Source: Brevundimonas goettingensis
Lineage (GTDB): Bacteria > Pseudomonadota > Alphaproteobacteria > Caulobacterales > Caulobacteraceae
Assembly (NCBI RefSeq): GCF_017487405.1
Contig: NZ_CP062222.1
Coordinates: 3,457,001 to 3,521,000 of the forward strand
Reading direction: 5' to 3'
Length of the DNA: 64,000 nucleotides
Position 1 is the first letter of the stretch; each line of letters begins with the position of its first letter. Under the pieces are notes generated by a model that was not told the DNA's origin, did no database searches, and saw nothing but the letters and a program-made list of their open reading frames with translations. Below are positions 1-8,220 of the stretch, one piece after another. The translations under genes were made by a program, and so were the position numbers.

Positions 1-2
1 CC

Positions 3-263
3 AAGGCCCAGCGCGCCGTCATGGACATGAGCCATGCCCTGATGCGCGACGAGGCCGGTCTGGTCGACGCCGCCGACCGGGGCGAGGCCGCGCTGGACAA
101 GCGCTTCCACGCCGCCGTCGCCGACGAGAAACTGTCGGCGACCACCCGCGAGACCATCCGCCGGGCCCACGCCGCCATCCACCGCGAGACCACCGAGGTC
201 CATAGCCTCAGACGCAGCGTCGACGGCCAAAAGGATGCGTCCAACCGCCTGTTTCCGCAGTAG
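3..263 (+). CDS. C-terminal part of a PA2169/DUF2383-like four-helix-bundle protein (partial)
   Basis: The frame is open to the left edge, so only the C-terminal 86 or so residues are present. They are predicted to be all helical, rich in Ala, Glu, Arg and His, and carry a DRGEAALDKRFHAAV segment followed by a helix ending in HSLRRSVDG. This resembles the DUF2383 family of ferritin-like four-helix bundles, whose function is poorly known. There is no signal peptide or membrane segment in the visible part. The gene ends 10 bases before a strong bidirectional hairpin that it shares with the convergent rplS. The family call is by pattern only; the coding call is firm because the frame, codon use and terminator agree. 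Confidence 0.6.
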   Translation, partial: KAQRAVMDMSHALMRDEAGLVDAADRGEAALDKRFHAAVADEKLSATTRETIRRAHAAIHRETTEVHSLRRSVDGQKDASNRLFPQ

Positions 264-272
264 AAAATGAAA

Positions 273-300
273 AAGGCCCCGGTCTCTCGACCGGGGCCTT
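273..300. terminator. Bidirectional intrinsic terminator between the DUF2383-like gene and rplS
   Basis: A perfect 12-bp stem (273-284 with 289-300) closes a 4-base loop. On the minus strand it is followed by a T-rich run (complement of the A-run at 266-274), which suits rplS; on the plus strand the run is weaker (cgtcttt). Confidence 0.85.
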
Positions 301-323
301 CGTCTTTGGCCGTGAGGCCGATC

Positions 324-749
324 TTAGGCTTCGTCGGTCTTCTCGGCCGAACCGGTGACCGGCACCTGGGCGCCCTTGGCGGGACGAACCGTCTGGCGCT
401 CGGCGATACGGGCCGACTTACCGCGACGGTCGCGCAGGTAGTAGAGCTTGGCGCGACGGACGACGCCGCGGCGCTTCACTTCGATGGCGTCGATGTTCGG
501 CGACAGGATGGGGAATTTGCGCTCCACGCCTTCACCGAACGAAATCTTGCGGACCGTGAAGGTCTCGTTCACGCCGCCGCCGTCACGGGCGATGCAGACG
601 CCTTCGAACGCCTGGATGCGTTCGCGTTCGCCTTCCTTGATCTTGACCATGACGCGCAGGGTGTCGCCGGGCTGGAAGTCCGGGATCGCGCGGGTCGCGA
701 TCAGGCGGGCTTTTTCTTCGGCTTCGATAGTCTGAAGGATGTTGGCCAT
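324..749 (-). CDS. rplS: 50S ribosomal protein L19
   Basis: This is a 141-residue L19 protein of the large ribosomal subunit, located at the 30S-50S interface. The start is fixed by [15 protein letters not shown]; the typical core [18 protein letters not shown] lies at about 24-41 and the basic segment [19 protein letters not shown] at about 93-111. A short tail rich in Ala, Thr, Glu and Lys follows. The ATG shares one base with the trmD stop (TAATG), so the two genes are translationally coupled. The rpsP-rimM part of the usual rpsP-rimM-trmD-rplS operon is not next to it; a GIY-YIG gene lies upstream instead. Confidence 0.97.
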   Translation of the reverse strand: MANILQTIEAEEKARLIATRAIPDFQPGDTLRVMVKIKEGERERIQAFEGVCIARDGGGVNETFTVRKISFGEGVERKFPILSPNIDAIEVKRRGVVRRAKLYYLRDRRGKSARIAERQTVRPAKGAQVPVTGSAEKTDEA

Positions 750-1504
750 TAGTCTTGTTCTCCTCGGGCTTTTTTGCCCTTTAGCTTTGAGTTGGCGGAG
801 GATTCCGCTGGTCGATTTGCAAGATGAGCCTGCCAGAGATCCGGCCGCCGCTCCTGCGTAGTGAGTTCCCGCTGTTCCTGACGCCAGATCGCCATCTTGC
901 GATGGTCGCCCGACAACAGCACCTCGGGGATATCCAGCCCCTCGAACGTCCGCGGTCTCGTGTACTGCGGATGCTCCAGAAGCCCGTCCTCGAAACTCTC
1001 GGTCGACAGGCTTTCGCCTGAGCCGAGCACTCCGGGGATCAGTCTTACGCACGCCTCGATCACCAGCATCGCCGCCGCCTCGCCGCCGGCGAGAACCGCG
1101 TCTCCGACGGAGACCTCCTCGAACCCGCGGGCGTCGAGCACCCGTTGATCCACCCCTTCGAACCGGCCGCAGAGGACGGTGATCCCGTCCGCCTTCGCCC
1201 ATTCCTTCACCCGCGCCTGGGTCAGGGGCCGACCGCGTGCGCTCATGTACAAAAGCGGCCGAGGCGGGCCCGCCACGCTGTCGAGCGCTCGAGCCACCAC
1301 GTCCGCTTTGAGGACCTGTCCGGGGCCGCCACCCGCAGGGGTGTCGTCGAGGAAGCCGCGCTTATCTTCGGAAAAGTCCCGAATGTCCAGCGTTTCCAGA
1401 CTCCACAGCCCCTTCTCGCGCCAGGCCGTGCCGATCAGGGACACGCCGAGCGCGCCCGGAAAGGCCTCGGGGAACATGGTCAGGACGGTGGCGGTGAAGG
1501 GCAT
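749..1504 (-). CDS. trmD: tRNA (guanine37-N1)-methyltransferase
   Basis: TrmD methylates G37 next to the anticodon, using S-adenosylmethionine in a trefoil-knot fold, and so prevents frameshifting. The protein is 251 residues from ATG 1504 ([17 protein letters not shown]); the frame is open further upstream, but family alignment supports this start. Visible signatures are [13 protein letters not shown] (57-69), the knot strands [12 protein letters not shown] (85-96), [11 protein letters not shown] (111-121), [11 protein letters not shown] (132-142) and IPGVLG (156-161), and HPQYTRP near 178-184. The position matching the catalytic Asp169 of E. coli appears to be Glu169 (TESF), a conservative change I believe is common in alphaproteobacteria. 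It overlaps rplS by one base. Confidence 0.97.
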   Translation of the reverse strand: MPFTATVLTMFPEAFPGALGVSLIGTAWREKGLWSLETLDIRDFSEDKRGFLDDTPAGGGPGQVLKADVVARALDSVAGPPRPLLYMSARGRPLTQARVKEWAKADGITVLCGRFEGVDQRVLDARGFEEVSVGDAVLAGGEAAAMLVIEACVRLIPGVLGSGESLSTESFEDGLLEHPQYTRPRTFEGLDIPEVLLSGDHRKMAIWRQEQRELTTQERRPDLWQAHLANRPAESSANSKLKGKKARGEQD

Positions 1505-1723
1505 TGAGGGTCGGGTCGATCCGGTTGAAGTGGCAGGGCGCCACCGAAAAACACACTGACAGACTGCCAAATCCTGCCAAACGGTCGCGAAGACAGGAAA
1601 GGGAGCGAGCCGCGCGCCCAATATAGTCCCGTTGCAAACGGCGCCATGCCGAAGTCGCCGACTTTCCGTCTTCAGACTGAAAAGACGCGGAAAAATCCCG
1701 GCACAAACGCGCGGTCGAAGCCC

Positions 1724-2116
1724 TCAACCCGGCAAAAGGGTCTCCGCCTGCAGCCGCGCGGTCCAGCGGGCCGCTCGTTCCTTCAGCTCGTCCTTGAGCC
1801 GCAGGTCCGACAGATCGGTCGGCAGCCGGTCCAGCTGTTCGAAGCGGAAGTCGTCGGGCGTATGGGCGTTCCAGGCCGCCTGCAGCGAGGGATCGCGACC
1901 CGAGCCGGTCTTCAGGGTGAAGCTGAGTCCGTTCCAGCGGGTGTCGATATGGCGCGTCTGACCCACCCAGGCCTGACCTGTCGCCGCACAGATGACGGCA
2001 TAGACCCCGGCGACGGTCGGGGTGTCCTTATAGTCGGCGATCAGGGCCTTGCGGGCGGCCAAAGACGGGACGGTCGAAGGTGGGACTGGGATCATGGTCG
2101 GGCTCGCGAATTCCAT
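1724..2116 (-). CDS. GIY-YIG nuclease-fold family protein
   Basis: The protein has 130 residues. A GVYAVI...AWVG pair at about 37-51 matches the two strands that define the GIY-YIG fold, followed by a conserved Arg (TRW) and a Glu/Asp-containing segment (FRFEQLDRL). The domain stands alone with no added DNA-binding module, so nuclease activity is not certain. The gene lies on its own upstream of trmD, separated from it by 219 bases in which I see no gene or clear hairpin. It is divergent from the GNAT-like gene, with two CCGGGT-type repeats between them. Confidence 0.75.
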   Translation of the reverse strand: MEFASPTMIPVPPSTVPSLAARKALIADYKDTPTVAGVYAVICAATGQAWVGQTRHIDTRWNGLSFTLKTGSGRDPSLQAAWNAHTPDDFRFEQLDRLPTDLSDLRLKDELKERAARWTARLQAETLLPG

Positions 2117-2120
2117 TTGA

Positions 2121-2163
2121 TCCGGGTAGAATAGGCTTTATTTTAGTCCGGGTAAATAACCCG
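2121..2163. promoter_or_regulatory. Direct repeat plus short palindrome in a divergent promoter region
   Basis: The 8-mer TCCGGGTA occurs at 2121-2128 and again at 2147-2154, each followed by an A/T-rich run. The second copy is part of a short palindrome, CGGGT-AAATA-ACCCG (2149-2163). The pair lies between two divergent starts (2116 minus, 2210 plus), so it could be an operator. No regulator is identified. Confidence 0.35.
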
Positions 2164-2209
2164 AGGGGTCATTCGCCAGAGCTGCGGAATTCGTATAGGG
2201 CGACGGCCC

Positions 2210-3133
2210 ATGAGCTCGACCCCGAACGCGCCCCTGATCCTGGAGACCACCGACACGGCCGACAGCCCGGTCTTCGCGGATTTCTTCGCCGGATACGAGA
2301 AGGCCTTCGTCCTGCCCGAGGAGATGGAGGACGAGGACGGGTTTCGGGCCTGTCTGGACCTGAACCACGGCGCGGCGCGGCAGGCGCTGGAGGCGCGCTA
2401 CGGCCTGTTCCGCGAAATCTGCCTGACCGCGCGCGATCCGGACGACGGCGGCCTGGTCGGCGGGGCCAATCTGATCGCCATGCCGAACGGCGCGCTGAAC
2501 GGGGTTCCGGTGATCACGGCCAACCTCAACTATGTCTATGTCGACGGCGCCCAGCGCGGAAAAGGCCGGTTCCGCGCCCTGGTTCATGCGATTTCCGATC
2601 ATGTGGCGGGGATGTTCCCGCAAGCCCTCCCGGAGGGGACAGGCGCCCGGCCTCTGGTCTTCATCGAGCAGAACGACCCCATCGCCATGGACGACGACGC
2701 TTATGAGCGGGACACACGCTTCACCGGCATGGATCAGTTCGATCGCTTACGCGTCTGGAGCCGGGCCGGGGCCCTGATGGTCGATATGGACTATGTCCAG
2801 CCGCCGCTGTCGCCCGACCATCCGCCGGTCGACACCCTGATCCTGTCGGTGCTCGGCGCCGGGGAGGCCCGCGCCCTGCCGGCCCGGCTGGTGCGCGACC
2901 ATCTGGCCCGGTTCTTCGGCATTTCGGTGCTGAAGGGCCAGCCGCTGGAGCGGAATGAGACGGCGGCCCGGCAGCTGGCCGAACTGGACGCCCTGGCCTG
3001 GAAGGACGGCGCCGTCCGCCTGATCGACCTGGGGCCGGTGCTGGCGAGCCCGGAAAGGCCGGAGGCGATCCGGTCGCGGGTCGGGGCCGGAGACGGGATC
3101 GGGCGACGGTTCCGGGGGACGCTGACGGCCTGA
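2210..3133 (+). CDS. GNAT-like N-acyltransferase family protein
   Basis: The protein has 307 residues. The N-terminal half has strands around NLIAMPNGALNGVPVITANLNYVYV, followed by a basic turn (DGAQRGKGRFRALVHAI, about 109-125) that resembles the acetyl-CoA pyrophosphate loop R/Q-x-x-G-x-G/A of GNAT enzymes. It continues with a strand LVFIEQNDPIAM and a Tyr-containing helix, as in GNAT folds. The C-terminal 120 residues are less typical. The substrate is unknown. The gene stands alone, with its stop 15 bases from the convergent 584-residue gene. Confidence 0.6.
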   Translation: MSSTPNAPLILETTDTADSPVFADFFAGYEKAFVLPEEMEDEDGFRACLDLNHGAARQALEARYGLFREICLTARDPDDGGLVGGANLIAMPNGALNGVPVITANLNYVYVDGAQRGKGRFRALVHAISDHVAGMFPQALPEGTGARPLVFIEQNDPIAMDDDAYERDTRFTGMDQFDRLRVWSRAGALMVDMDYVQPPLSPDHPPVDTLILSVLGAGEARALPARLVRDHLARFFGISVLKGQPLERNETAARQLAELDALAWKDGAVRLIDLGPVLASPERPEAIRSRVGAGDGIGRRFRGTLTA

Positions 3134-3148
3134 TCCGCCGAAGCGGCG

Positions 3149-4903
3149 TCAGGCCGTCACGGCCTCGTCGTCCATGGTCTTGTAGTGCAGGGCCACGTGA
3201 TCCGGCAGGGCGCAAGCGGAGTAGTCATGCGCCGCCCGCCAGGCCGCGCCGTCGGGTTCGAAGATGACGACGCCTGACGTCTGCAGCCTCACATAGTCCG
3301 GATCCCCCTGCCCCGCCCGTTCCCGGACCCGGGCGCGAACAAGGTCGCGCACCCGCTCCCCGCCCTGCCATCCCGCGAACAGGGATTCGGCGGCGGTGTT
3401 GCAGCCGGGGTCGTCGATCGCGCAGGCGAACACCAGACGGGTGGTGGTTTCCTTCGGAAGGTTCTCGACGGCGCTGACCAGGGCCTCGGCCACCTTGGCG
3501 GCCAGCTGGGCCTTTCCGTAGGCGAGGCTCTCCGCATCGGCCAGATTTCCGTGCTCGAAGAAGGGCACCAGATCCGTCCACGGTCGCGCCTCGTTCCGGG
3601 TCTGGCTGAGCGGCGTGAAGCGGCCGTCCTTCTCCTCCATCATCACGAAGGCGATCCAGAGATAGGCCGAATAGTATTTCGAGCGGACGGCGCCTTCCTC
3701 GAGGCTGATCTCGCCGACGTTGACCGATTCATAGGGCGAAGCCGCGCCCTCGGCGCCCTGTTTGATCGTGGAGATGTAGAGGACGGGCCGCCGATCGGCT
3801 CCGCCCTTCCAGCTGGTCAGGGCCGTGCCCGGCAGGGCATTGGTGTCGCGCCGGTCCAGACCGATGGTGTCGCTGAGCCGCAGCCGACCGCGCACCGTGA
3901 CCGGCAGCGCCATGGGCATCCTTATCACATCGCGCTTGCCCGGCTCCGTGGCCGAGGCGATGTGATTGCGCGTCGTATCCAGAAGATGCTTCATCAGCGG
4001 ATCGATGCGGGATGCGGCGCCGACGATCTCCAGCGAATTGTTCTCGTCGCCGAAGCCGTACTGGACGGATCGGAACCGGGCGTCGGAGCGGGCGCATCCA
4101 CAGACCGGAATGCTCGGCCCCCACAGCAGCCAGCAGGTGTAGATGAACATCTGGATTTCCCGGATGTCACCGCCGGACTCGCCCAGCGGCCCCGTGACCT
4201 TGCTGGCGTCGCGATTGAAGGCGCTGAGAACATTGCCCCATTTCTGATTGAACTCGATCAGCAGCCCCGTGAGCAGGTGCAGGGGCGTGATGAAGCCGCT
4301 TTCGATCTCGATCGGGCAGATGAAATACTTGCCCTCCTCGTCCACGCCCATATCGGCGAGAACGTCGAAATAGCGGTCCATCTCGGCGAAGTGGGCGTTC
4401 ACCTCGGCGGCGTTGGCGACCTTGATGGTGGGGTCGCCCTTGTAGATCTTCGGCAGATGGCGTTTCCATTTCGCAAGAGCGGCCTGGTACAGCTCGACCC
4501 TCTGGGCCCCGGTCTCGTCGCCCGGAATCCGACGAAGCTTTCGCGATGTCGGCGACTGAAAGCGGGCGAGGTCGATCTGGGGCGTCGGCGGGAACATCTC
4601 GTGCTCGGCGCGCATCCGGACGCGACGGAAGATCTTGCGTTCCTTGATGGCAAGAAAAGTCCAGTCCTGAAAGGCGATCCCGAGGATCGTCCCGACGGCG
4701 GCGAGGCGTCCCCCGGACTGAAGCCGGCCCTCCCTGACCACCCTGAGAAGACGGTAGCTCCGGAACACGTCCCGGAACAGATAGACCACAGCGCTGACGA
4801 ACAGGACGATGGCGATCCAGGTCGTGGTCTTCTCAAACGCGCCCGTCACCATGTCGGCGATGGCCAGAACCACGGGCTGGGCGGCTTCCGTCTTGGTGGT
4901 CAT
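3149..4903 (-). CDS. Membrane-anchored protein of unknown function
   Basis: I do not recognise a family for this 584-residue protein. One hydrophobic segment near the N-terminus (about 29-46, TWIAIVLFVSAVVYLFRD) should anchor it in the inner membrane, followed by a basic stretch (RSYRLLRVVREGRLQSGGR), so most of the chain is probably cytoplasmic. A second moderately hydrophobic part (FIYTCWLLWGPSIPVCGC) contains three Cys. The C-terminal half has strands (RRPVLYISTI, TRLVFACAI, SGVVIFEPDG) that suggest an alpha/beta domain. The ATG at 4903 has a GGGGACC-type ribosome site. It appears monocistronic, and codon use matches its neighbours. Confidence 0.75.
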   Translation of the reverse strand: MTTKTEAAQPVVLAIADMVTGAFEKTTTWIAIVLFVSAVVYLFRDVFRSYRLLRVVREGRLQSGGRLAAVGTILGIAFQDWTFLAIKERKIFRRVRMRAEHEMFPPTPQIDLARFQSPTSRKLRRIPGDETGAQRVELYQAALAKWKRHLPKIYKGDPTIKVANAAEVNAHFAEMDRYFDVLADMGVDEEGKYFICPIEIESGFITPLHLLTGLLIEFNQKWGNVLSAFNRDASKVTGPLGESGGDIREIQMFIYTCWLLWGPSIPVCGCARSDARFRSVQYGFGDENNSLEIVGAASRIDPLMKHLLDTTRNHIASATEPGKRDVIRMPMALPVTVRGRLRLSDTIGLDRRDTNALPGTALTSWKGGADRRPVLYISTIKQGAEGAASPYESVNVGEISLEEGAVRSKYYSAYLWIAFVMMEEKDGRFTPLSQTRNEARPWTDLVPFFEHGNLADAESLAYGKAQLAAKVAEALVSAVENLPKETTTRLVFACAIDDPGCNTAAESLFAGWQGGERVRDLVRARVRERAGQGDPDYVRLQTSGVVIFEPDGAAWRAAHDYSACALPDHVALHYKTMDDEAVTA

Positions 4904-5021
4904 GGGGTCCCCGGATCGATCCCCCGACCTTATGTTGGGCCGCTCTTGCGAGTCGAGAACAATGATCCGTGACCCGGCGCTCGGGTCAGCGATCGAACCC
5001 CTGCGGGGTCCGGGCTCGGAC

Positions 5022-5480
5022 CTAGGAGATCCAGGTGTTCTTGCAATTGCCGACCGTCCATCCGGCGAAGCCCGAAATCACGCGGCATTCGACGCCCATT
5101 CCGGCCAGCGGTCCGTGCATGATACCGCTCTGAACCGTGGCGCCGCGGCCGTCATAGACGGGTCTGTCGAACGAGACCCACTGGACGGGCTTGCCCGGCT
5201 CCGAACGGGTTGCGGGATCGTAGGTCCGGGGGAAGCCGACGCCGTAGCGGCTCCAGTCGCAGCGGGGGTTCCAGGTCCTGTCACCGTCTTTGAGCCACAG
5301 CGGCGGCGGCAGGCGGTCGGTGGTGTTGAAGCCGTAATGCTCCCTGGCGACCGCCGCGATCACGGCGCAGTCGTTGCCGTTGTCCGCGGAAGACGGAGGG
5401 CCGCCGGGCCCGGCGGGGTCGGTGGCGCAGGCGGACAGGGTCGCGACGACGGCCGTCGACAGAACTGCAAATCTACGCAT
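5022..5480 (-). CDS. Small predicted lipoprotein of unknown function
   Basis: The protein has 152 residues from ATG 5480, which is preceded at a good distance by GGGAG; an in-frame GTG one codon earlier is less likely. The N-terminus MRRFAVLSTAVVATLSAC ends in a lipobox (TLSAC), so it should be a lipid-anchored envelope protein. The mature part has three further Cys (NDCAVIA, RCDWSRY, ECRVI...NCKN) that could form disulfides, and is rich in Trp, Tyr and Pro. It begins 16 bases after the stop of the ThDP enzyme gene, so the two may be co-transcribed, although a functional link is not obvious. A weak hairpin (5007-5022) follows it without a T-run. Confidence 0.75.
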   Translation of the reverse strand: MRRFAVLSTAVVATLSACATDPAGPGGPPSSADNGNDCAVIAAVAREHYGFNTTDRLPPPLWLKDGDRTWNPRCDWSRYGVGFPRTYDPATRSEPGKPVQWVSFDRPVYDGRGATVQSGIMHGPLAGMGVECRVISGFAGWTVGNCKNTWIS

Positions 5481-5496
5481 CACGCGTCTCCCGGGG

Positions 5497-7176
5497 TTAC
5501 CCGCCTCTGAGGGCGGTGATGGTGCGGCCAGGGGCGATGTCCTCGGCCGAGGTGATCAGGTGAACGATGGCGGGGACGCCGTCCGGTCCTGAGACCGCTT
5601 TACGGGCGGCGGCGAAGGCGGCGGGAAAGTCCTCGGTGGTCTCGCAGCGGACGCCGAAGGCGCCGAAGGCCCGGGCGTACTGGACGAAGTCGGGGTTCTT
5701 CAGGTCGGTGGCGATGACCCGGCGCGGATAGTCCCGTTCCTGATGCATGCGGATGGTGCCGTAGGTCCCGTTGTCGACGATGACGGTGACGGTGTTGATC
5801 CCGTACTGGACTGCCGTGGCCAGCTCCTGACCGGTCATCAGATATTCGCCGTCGCCGGCGATGCAGACGACGTCGCGGTCGGGATACAGGCTCTTGGCCG
5901 CCACCGCCGCCGGATAGCCGTACCCCATGGCCCCCGAGGTCGGGCCCAGCTGGGTGTGCATCGCCGTATGCTTGTGGAAGCGGTGCAGCCAGGCGGCGTA
6001 GTTACCCGCGCCGTTGGTCAGGACGGCGTCGGCGGGCAGGACCGAGCGCAGATGGGCCATGCACTCGCTCATATTGGCCCGGCCGGTGACCGCGACAGGG
6101 GTGGTGAAGGCCTCATAGGCGGCATGGCCGGCCTCGGCCTGTTCGTGCCAGGTGCGGCCCGGCTCGATTTCCGCGAGGGCCATGGCCGCCAGCGACACGT
6201 CGGCGCAGGCGCTCATCAGCGGCGGCCAGACGCGGCCCAGCTCCTCGGGCCCCGGGTGGATGTGGATCAGGGTCTCGGGCGTGCGGGCCCGGTCGAGCAG
6301 GGTGTAGCCCTGGGTCGGGTTCTCGCCGAGCCGGGCGCCGATGGTGATGATCAGGTCGGCGTCGCGGACCCGCTGCAGCAGCACCGGATTGGGGCCGAGA
6401 CCGAGGTCGCCGACATAGTTGGGCCGGGCGTTGGAGATCAGGTCCTTGCGTCGGAACGACAGGGCCAGCGGCAGGCCGATGCGCTCGGCCCAGTCGCCGA
6501 TGGCGGTGGTCGCTTCCTGCGTCCACCCGGAGCCGCCGAGCACCAGCAGGGGCCGCTCGGCTTTTGCCAGATGCGAGCCGACCTCGGCGACGAAGGCGGG
6601 ATCCAGCGCCGAGCGGGCGGGGGCGACGGGCCGCACCGGAGCCGGGCCGCCGTCGGCCTCCAGCACATCCTCGGGCAGGGCGATGACCACCGGGCCCATC
6701 CGGCCCTGCAGGGCGGTGGCGAAGGCGCGCTCGACCACCTCGACGGTGCGGGTCGAGGTCTCCAGCTCGGTCGCCCATTTGGCCAATCCGCCGAAGACCT
6801 CGCGATAGTCGACCTCCTGGAAGGCGCCGCGGCCCCGGTCCGAGACGGCGATCTGGCCGACGAACAGGATCATCGGGGTCGAATCCTGATGGGCCGTATG
6901 CACCCCGATGGAGGCGTGGGTCGCGCCGGGGCCGCGCGTGACCATGCAGATGCCCGGCTTGCCGGTCAGCTTGCCATAGGCCTCGGCCATATTGGCGGCG
7001 CCCGCCTCGTGCCGACAGGTGATGACCTGGATCTGGTCGGTCACGTCGGCCAGGGCGTCGAGAACGGCCAGATAGCTCTCGCCGGGGACACAGAAGATCC
7101 GCTCCACCCCGTTCATGACGAGGACATCGACGAGACGGCGGGCGGTATTGGCGACGGTGGTGGAGGCTGGGGTCAT
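5497..7176 (-). CDS. Thiamine diphosphate-dependent enzyme, acetolactate synthase large-subunit-like
   Basis: The protein has 559 residues from ATG 7176; two GTG codons directly upstream are in frame. It has the three-domain ThDP architecture: an N-terminal Pyr domain with the catalytic Glu region (TCRHEAGAANMAEAYGK, about 53-69), a central NAD-like domain (about 190-320), and a C-terminal PP domain with the metal/ThDP motif GDGEYLMTGQE...NN-like VIVDNGTYG (about 440-480). Families sharing this layout include acetolactate synthase, glyoxylate carboligase, benzoylformate decarboxylase and oxalyl-CoA decarboxylase. No small regulatory subunit is adjacent, so biosynthetic IlvB is doubtful and the substrate is open. 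Confidence 0.85.
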   Translation of the reverse strand: MTPASTTVANTARRLVDVLVMNGVERIFCVPGESYLAVLDALADVTDQIQVITCRHEAGAANMAEAYGKLTGKPGICMVTRGPGATHASIGVHTAHQDSTPMILFVGQIAVSDRGRGAFQEVDYREVFGGLAKWATELETSTRTVEVVERAFATALQGRMGPVVIALPEDVLEADGGPAPVRPVAPARSALDPAFVAEVGSHLAKAERPLLVLGGSGWTQEATTAIGDWAERIGLPLALSFRRKDLISNARPNYVGDLGLGPNPVLLQRVRDADLIITIGARLGENPTQGYTLLDRARTPETLIHIHPGPEELGRVWPPLMSACADVSLAAMALAEIEPGRTWHEQAEAGHAAYEAFTTPVAVTGRANMSECMAHLRSVLPADAVLTNGAGNYAAWLHRFHKHTAMHTQLGPTSGAMGYGYPAAVAAKSLYPDRDVVCIAGDGEYLMTGQELATAVQYGINTVTVIVDNGTYGTIRMHQERDYPRRVIATDLKNPDFVQYARAFGAFGVRCETTEDFPAAFAAARKAVSGPDGVPAIVHLITSAEDIAPGRTITALRGG

Positions 7177-7277
7177 CACCACGGATTAGCAGACCAAAGC
7201 CTGAATTGACCGTGCAACCCTATGGTCACGCTTGGCGTTACGGCGAAGGTTCAACAATTCCCCCTCGGAGAAAACCC

Positions 7278-7415
7278 ATGCGCAAGATCATCGCCCTCAG
7301 CATCGTCGCCGCCGCCCTGGCCGTTTCGGCCTGCAACACCATTTCCGGCGCCGGCCGCGACGTCTCGGCCGCCGGCTCGGCCGTTACCCAAGGCGCCGAG
7401 ACCGCCAAACACTAA
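7278..7415 (+). CDS. Entericidin A/B-family small lipoprotein
   Basis: The protein has 45 residues, with ATG 7278 following a GGAG ribosome site. The signal sequence MRKIIALSIVAAALAVSAC ends in a lipobox and the mature 27 residues (NTISGAGRDVSAAGSAVTQ...) show the N-T-x-x-G-x-G-x-D pattern of entericidins. These are small cell-envelope lipoproteins linked in enterics to a toxin/antidote pair; in alphaproteobacteria they are common single genes whose role is unclear. An intrinsic terminator follows. Confidence 0.85.
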   Translation: MRKIIALSIVAAALAVSACNTISGAGRDVSAAGSAVTQGAETAKH

Positions 7416-7440
7416 GGCGGTCAACGCCAAGGTTGCTGAA

Positions 7441-7467
7441 GGCCCGCCCTGACCGGCGGGCCTTTTT
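7441..7467 (+). terminator. Intrinsic terminator after the entericidin-like gene
   Basis: An 8-bp perfect GC stem (7441-7448 with 7455-7462) with a 6-base loop is followed by TTTTT (7463-7467). Confidence 0.9.
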
Positions 7468-7479
7468 GTGTTTCGGGGC

Positions 7480-8220
7480 TCAGTCGTAAGCTACGCCGGT
7501 CAGATAGAGCCCGTCCGACGGCGCCACGGGTCCGCAGGCGGTGCGGTCGCGGGCGGCCAGGGCGTCGGCGACATCCTGCGCCGTCCAGCGGGCGAGGCCG
7601 ACCTCGACCAGGGTGCCGGTCATGGAGCGGACCTGACGGTGCAGGAAGGACCGGGCCTCGAAGACCAGATGAACCTCCTCGCCGACGCGGGTGACGCGGG
7701 CGACGTCGAGCGTCTTCTCCGGCGACTTCGACTGGCAGGCCAGGTCGCGGAAGGTGGTGAAGTCGTGATGGCCTACCAGAACCTGGGCCGCCTCATGCAT
7801 GGCCCCGGCATCCAGCGCCTTCTTCATGTGCCAGACCTTGCCCCGCTCCAGCGCCGGGCGGCCGGGGCGGTTGAGGATGCGGTAGAGGTAGCGCCGGCCC
7901 GTCGCCGAGAAGCGGGCGTGCCAGTCGTCGCTCACGGCCTGTGAATCGAGGACGGCGACCGCCTCCTTCACCAGATGGGCGTTCAGCGCATTCATGACGG
8001 TCGCGGCGGGCCAGTCCTTGTCCAGATCGACGTGGACGACCTGACCGGTGGCGTGGACGCCGGAATCGGTGCGGCCGGCGGCGGCGATGCGGACGTCCTG
8101 ACCCGAGAAGCCCTTAACCGCCGTCTCGATCGCGCCCTGCACGGTCGGCAGCCCCGCCTGGGCCTGGAACCCGGCGTAGCTCGAGCCGTCGTATTCGATG
8201 GTCAGGCGGTAGCGGGGCAT
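7480..8220 (-). CDS. truA: tRNA pseudouridine(38-40) synthase
   Basis: TruA converts uridines 38-40 in the anticodon stem-loop of many tRNAs to pseudouridine. The protein has 246 residues, the usual length. The catalytic motif [17 protein letters not shown] sits at 47-63, with the nucleophilic Asp at 52. Other family segments are RRYLYRI and [19 protein letters not shown]. Its ATG shares one base with the fmt stop (TGATG), so it is translated from the same message as fmt. Confidence 0.97.
   Translation of the reverse strand: MPRYRLTIEYDGSSYAGFQAQAGLPTVQGAIETAVKGFSGQDVRIAAAGRTDSGVHATGQVVHVDLDKDWPAATVMNALNAHLVKEAVAVLDSQAVSDDWHARFSATGRRYLYRILNRPGRPALERGKVWHMKKALDAGAMHEAAQVLVGHHDFTTFRDLACQSKSPEKTLDVARVTRVGEEVHLVFEARSFLHRQVRSMTGTLVEVGLARWTAQDVADALAARDRTACGPVAPSDGLYLTGVAYD

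Noticed and set aside
3551..4972. Plus-strand open frame of 473 codons opposite the 584-residue gene
   Set aside because: Although the minus-strand gene has no known family, it has a ribosome site, a membrane anchor and balanced composition, whereas the plus-strand frame looks like shadow.
5743..7209. Plus-strand open frame of 488 codons opposite the ThDP enzyme
   Set aside because: Compositionally a shadow; the minus-strand ThDP enzyme is well supported.
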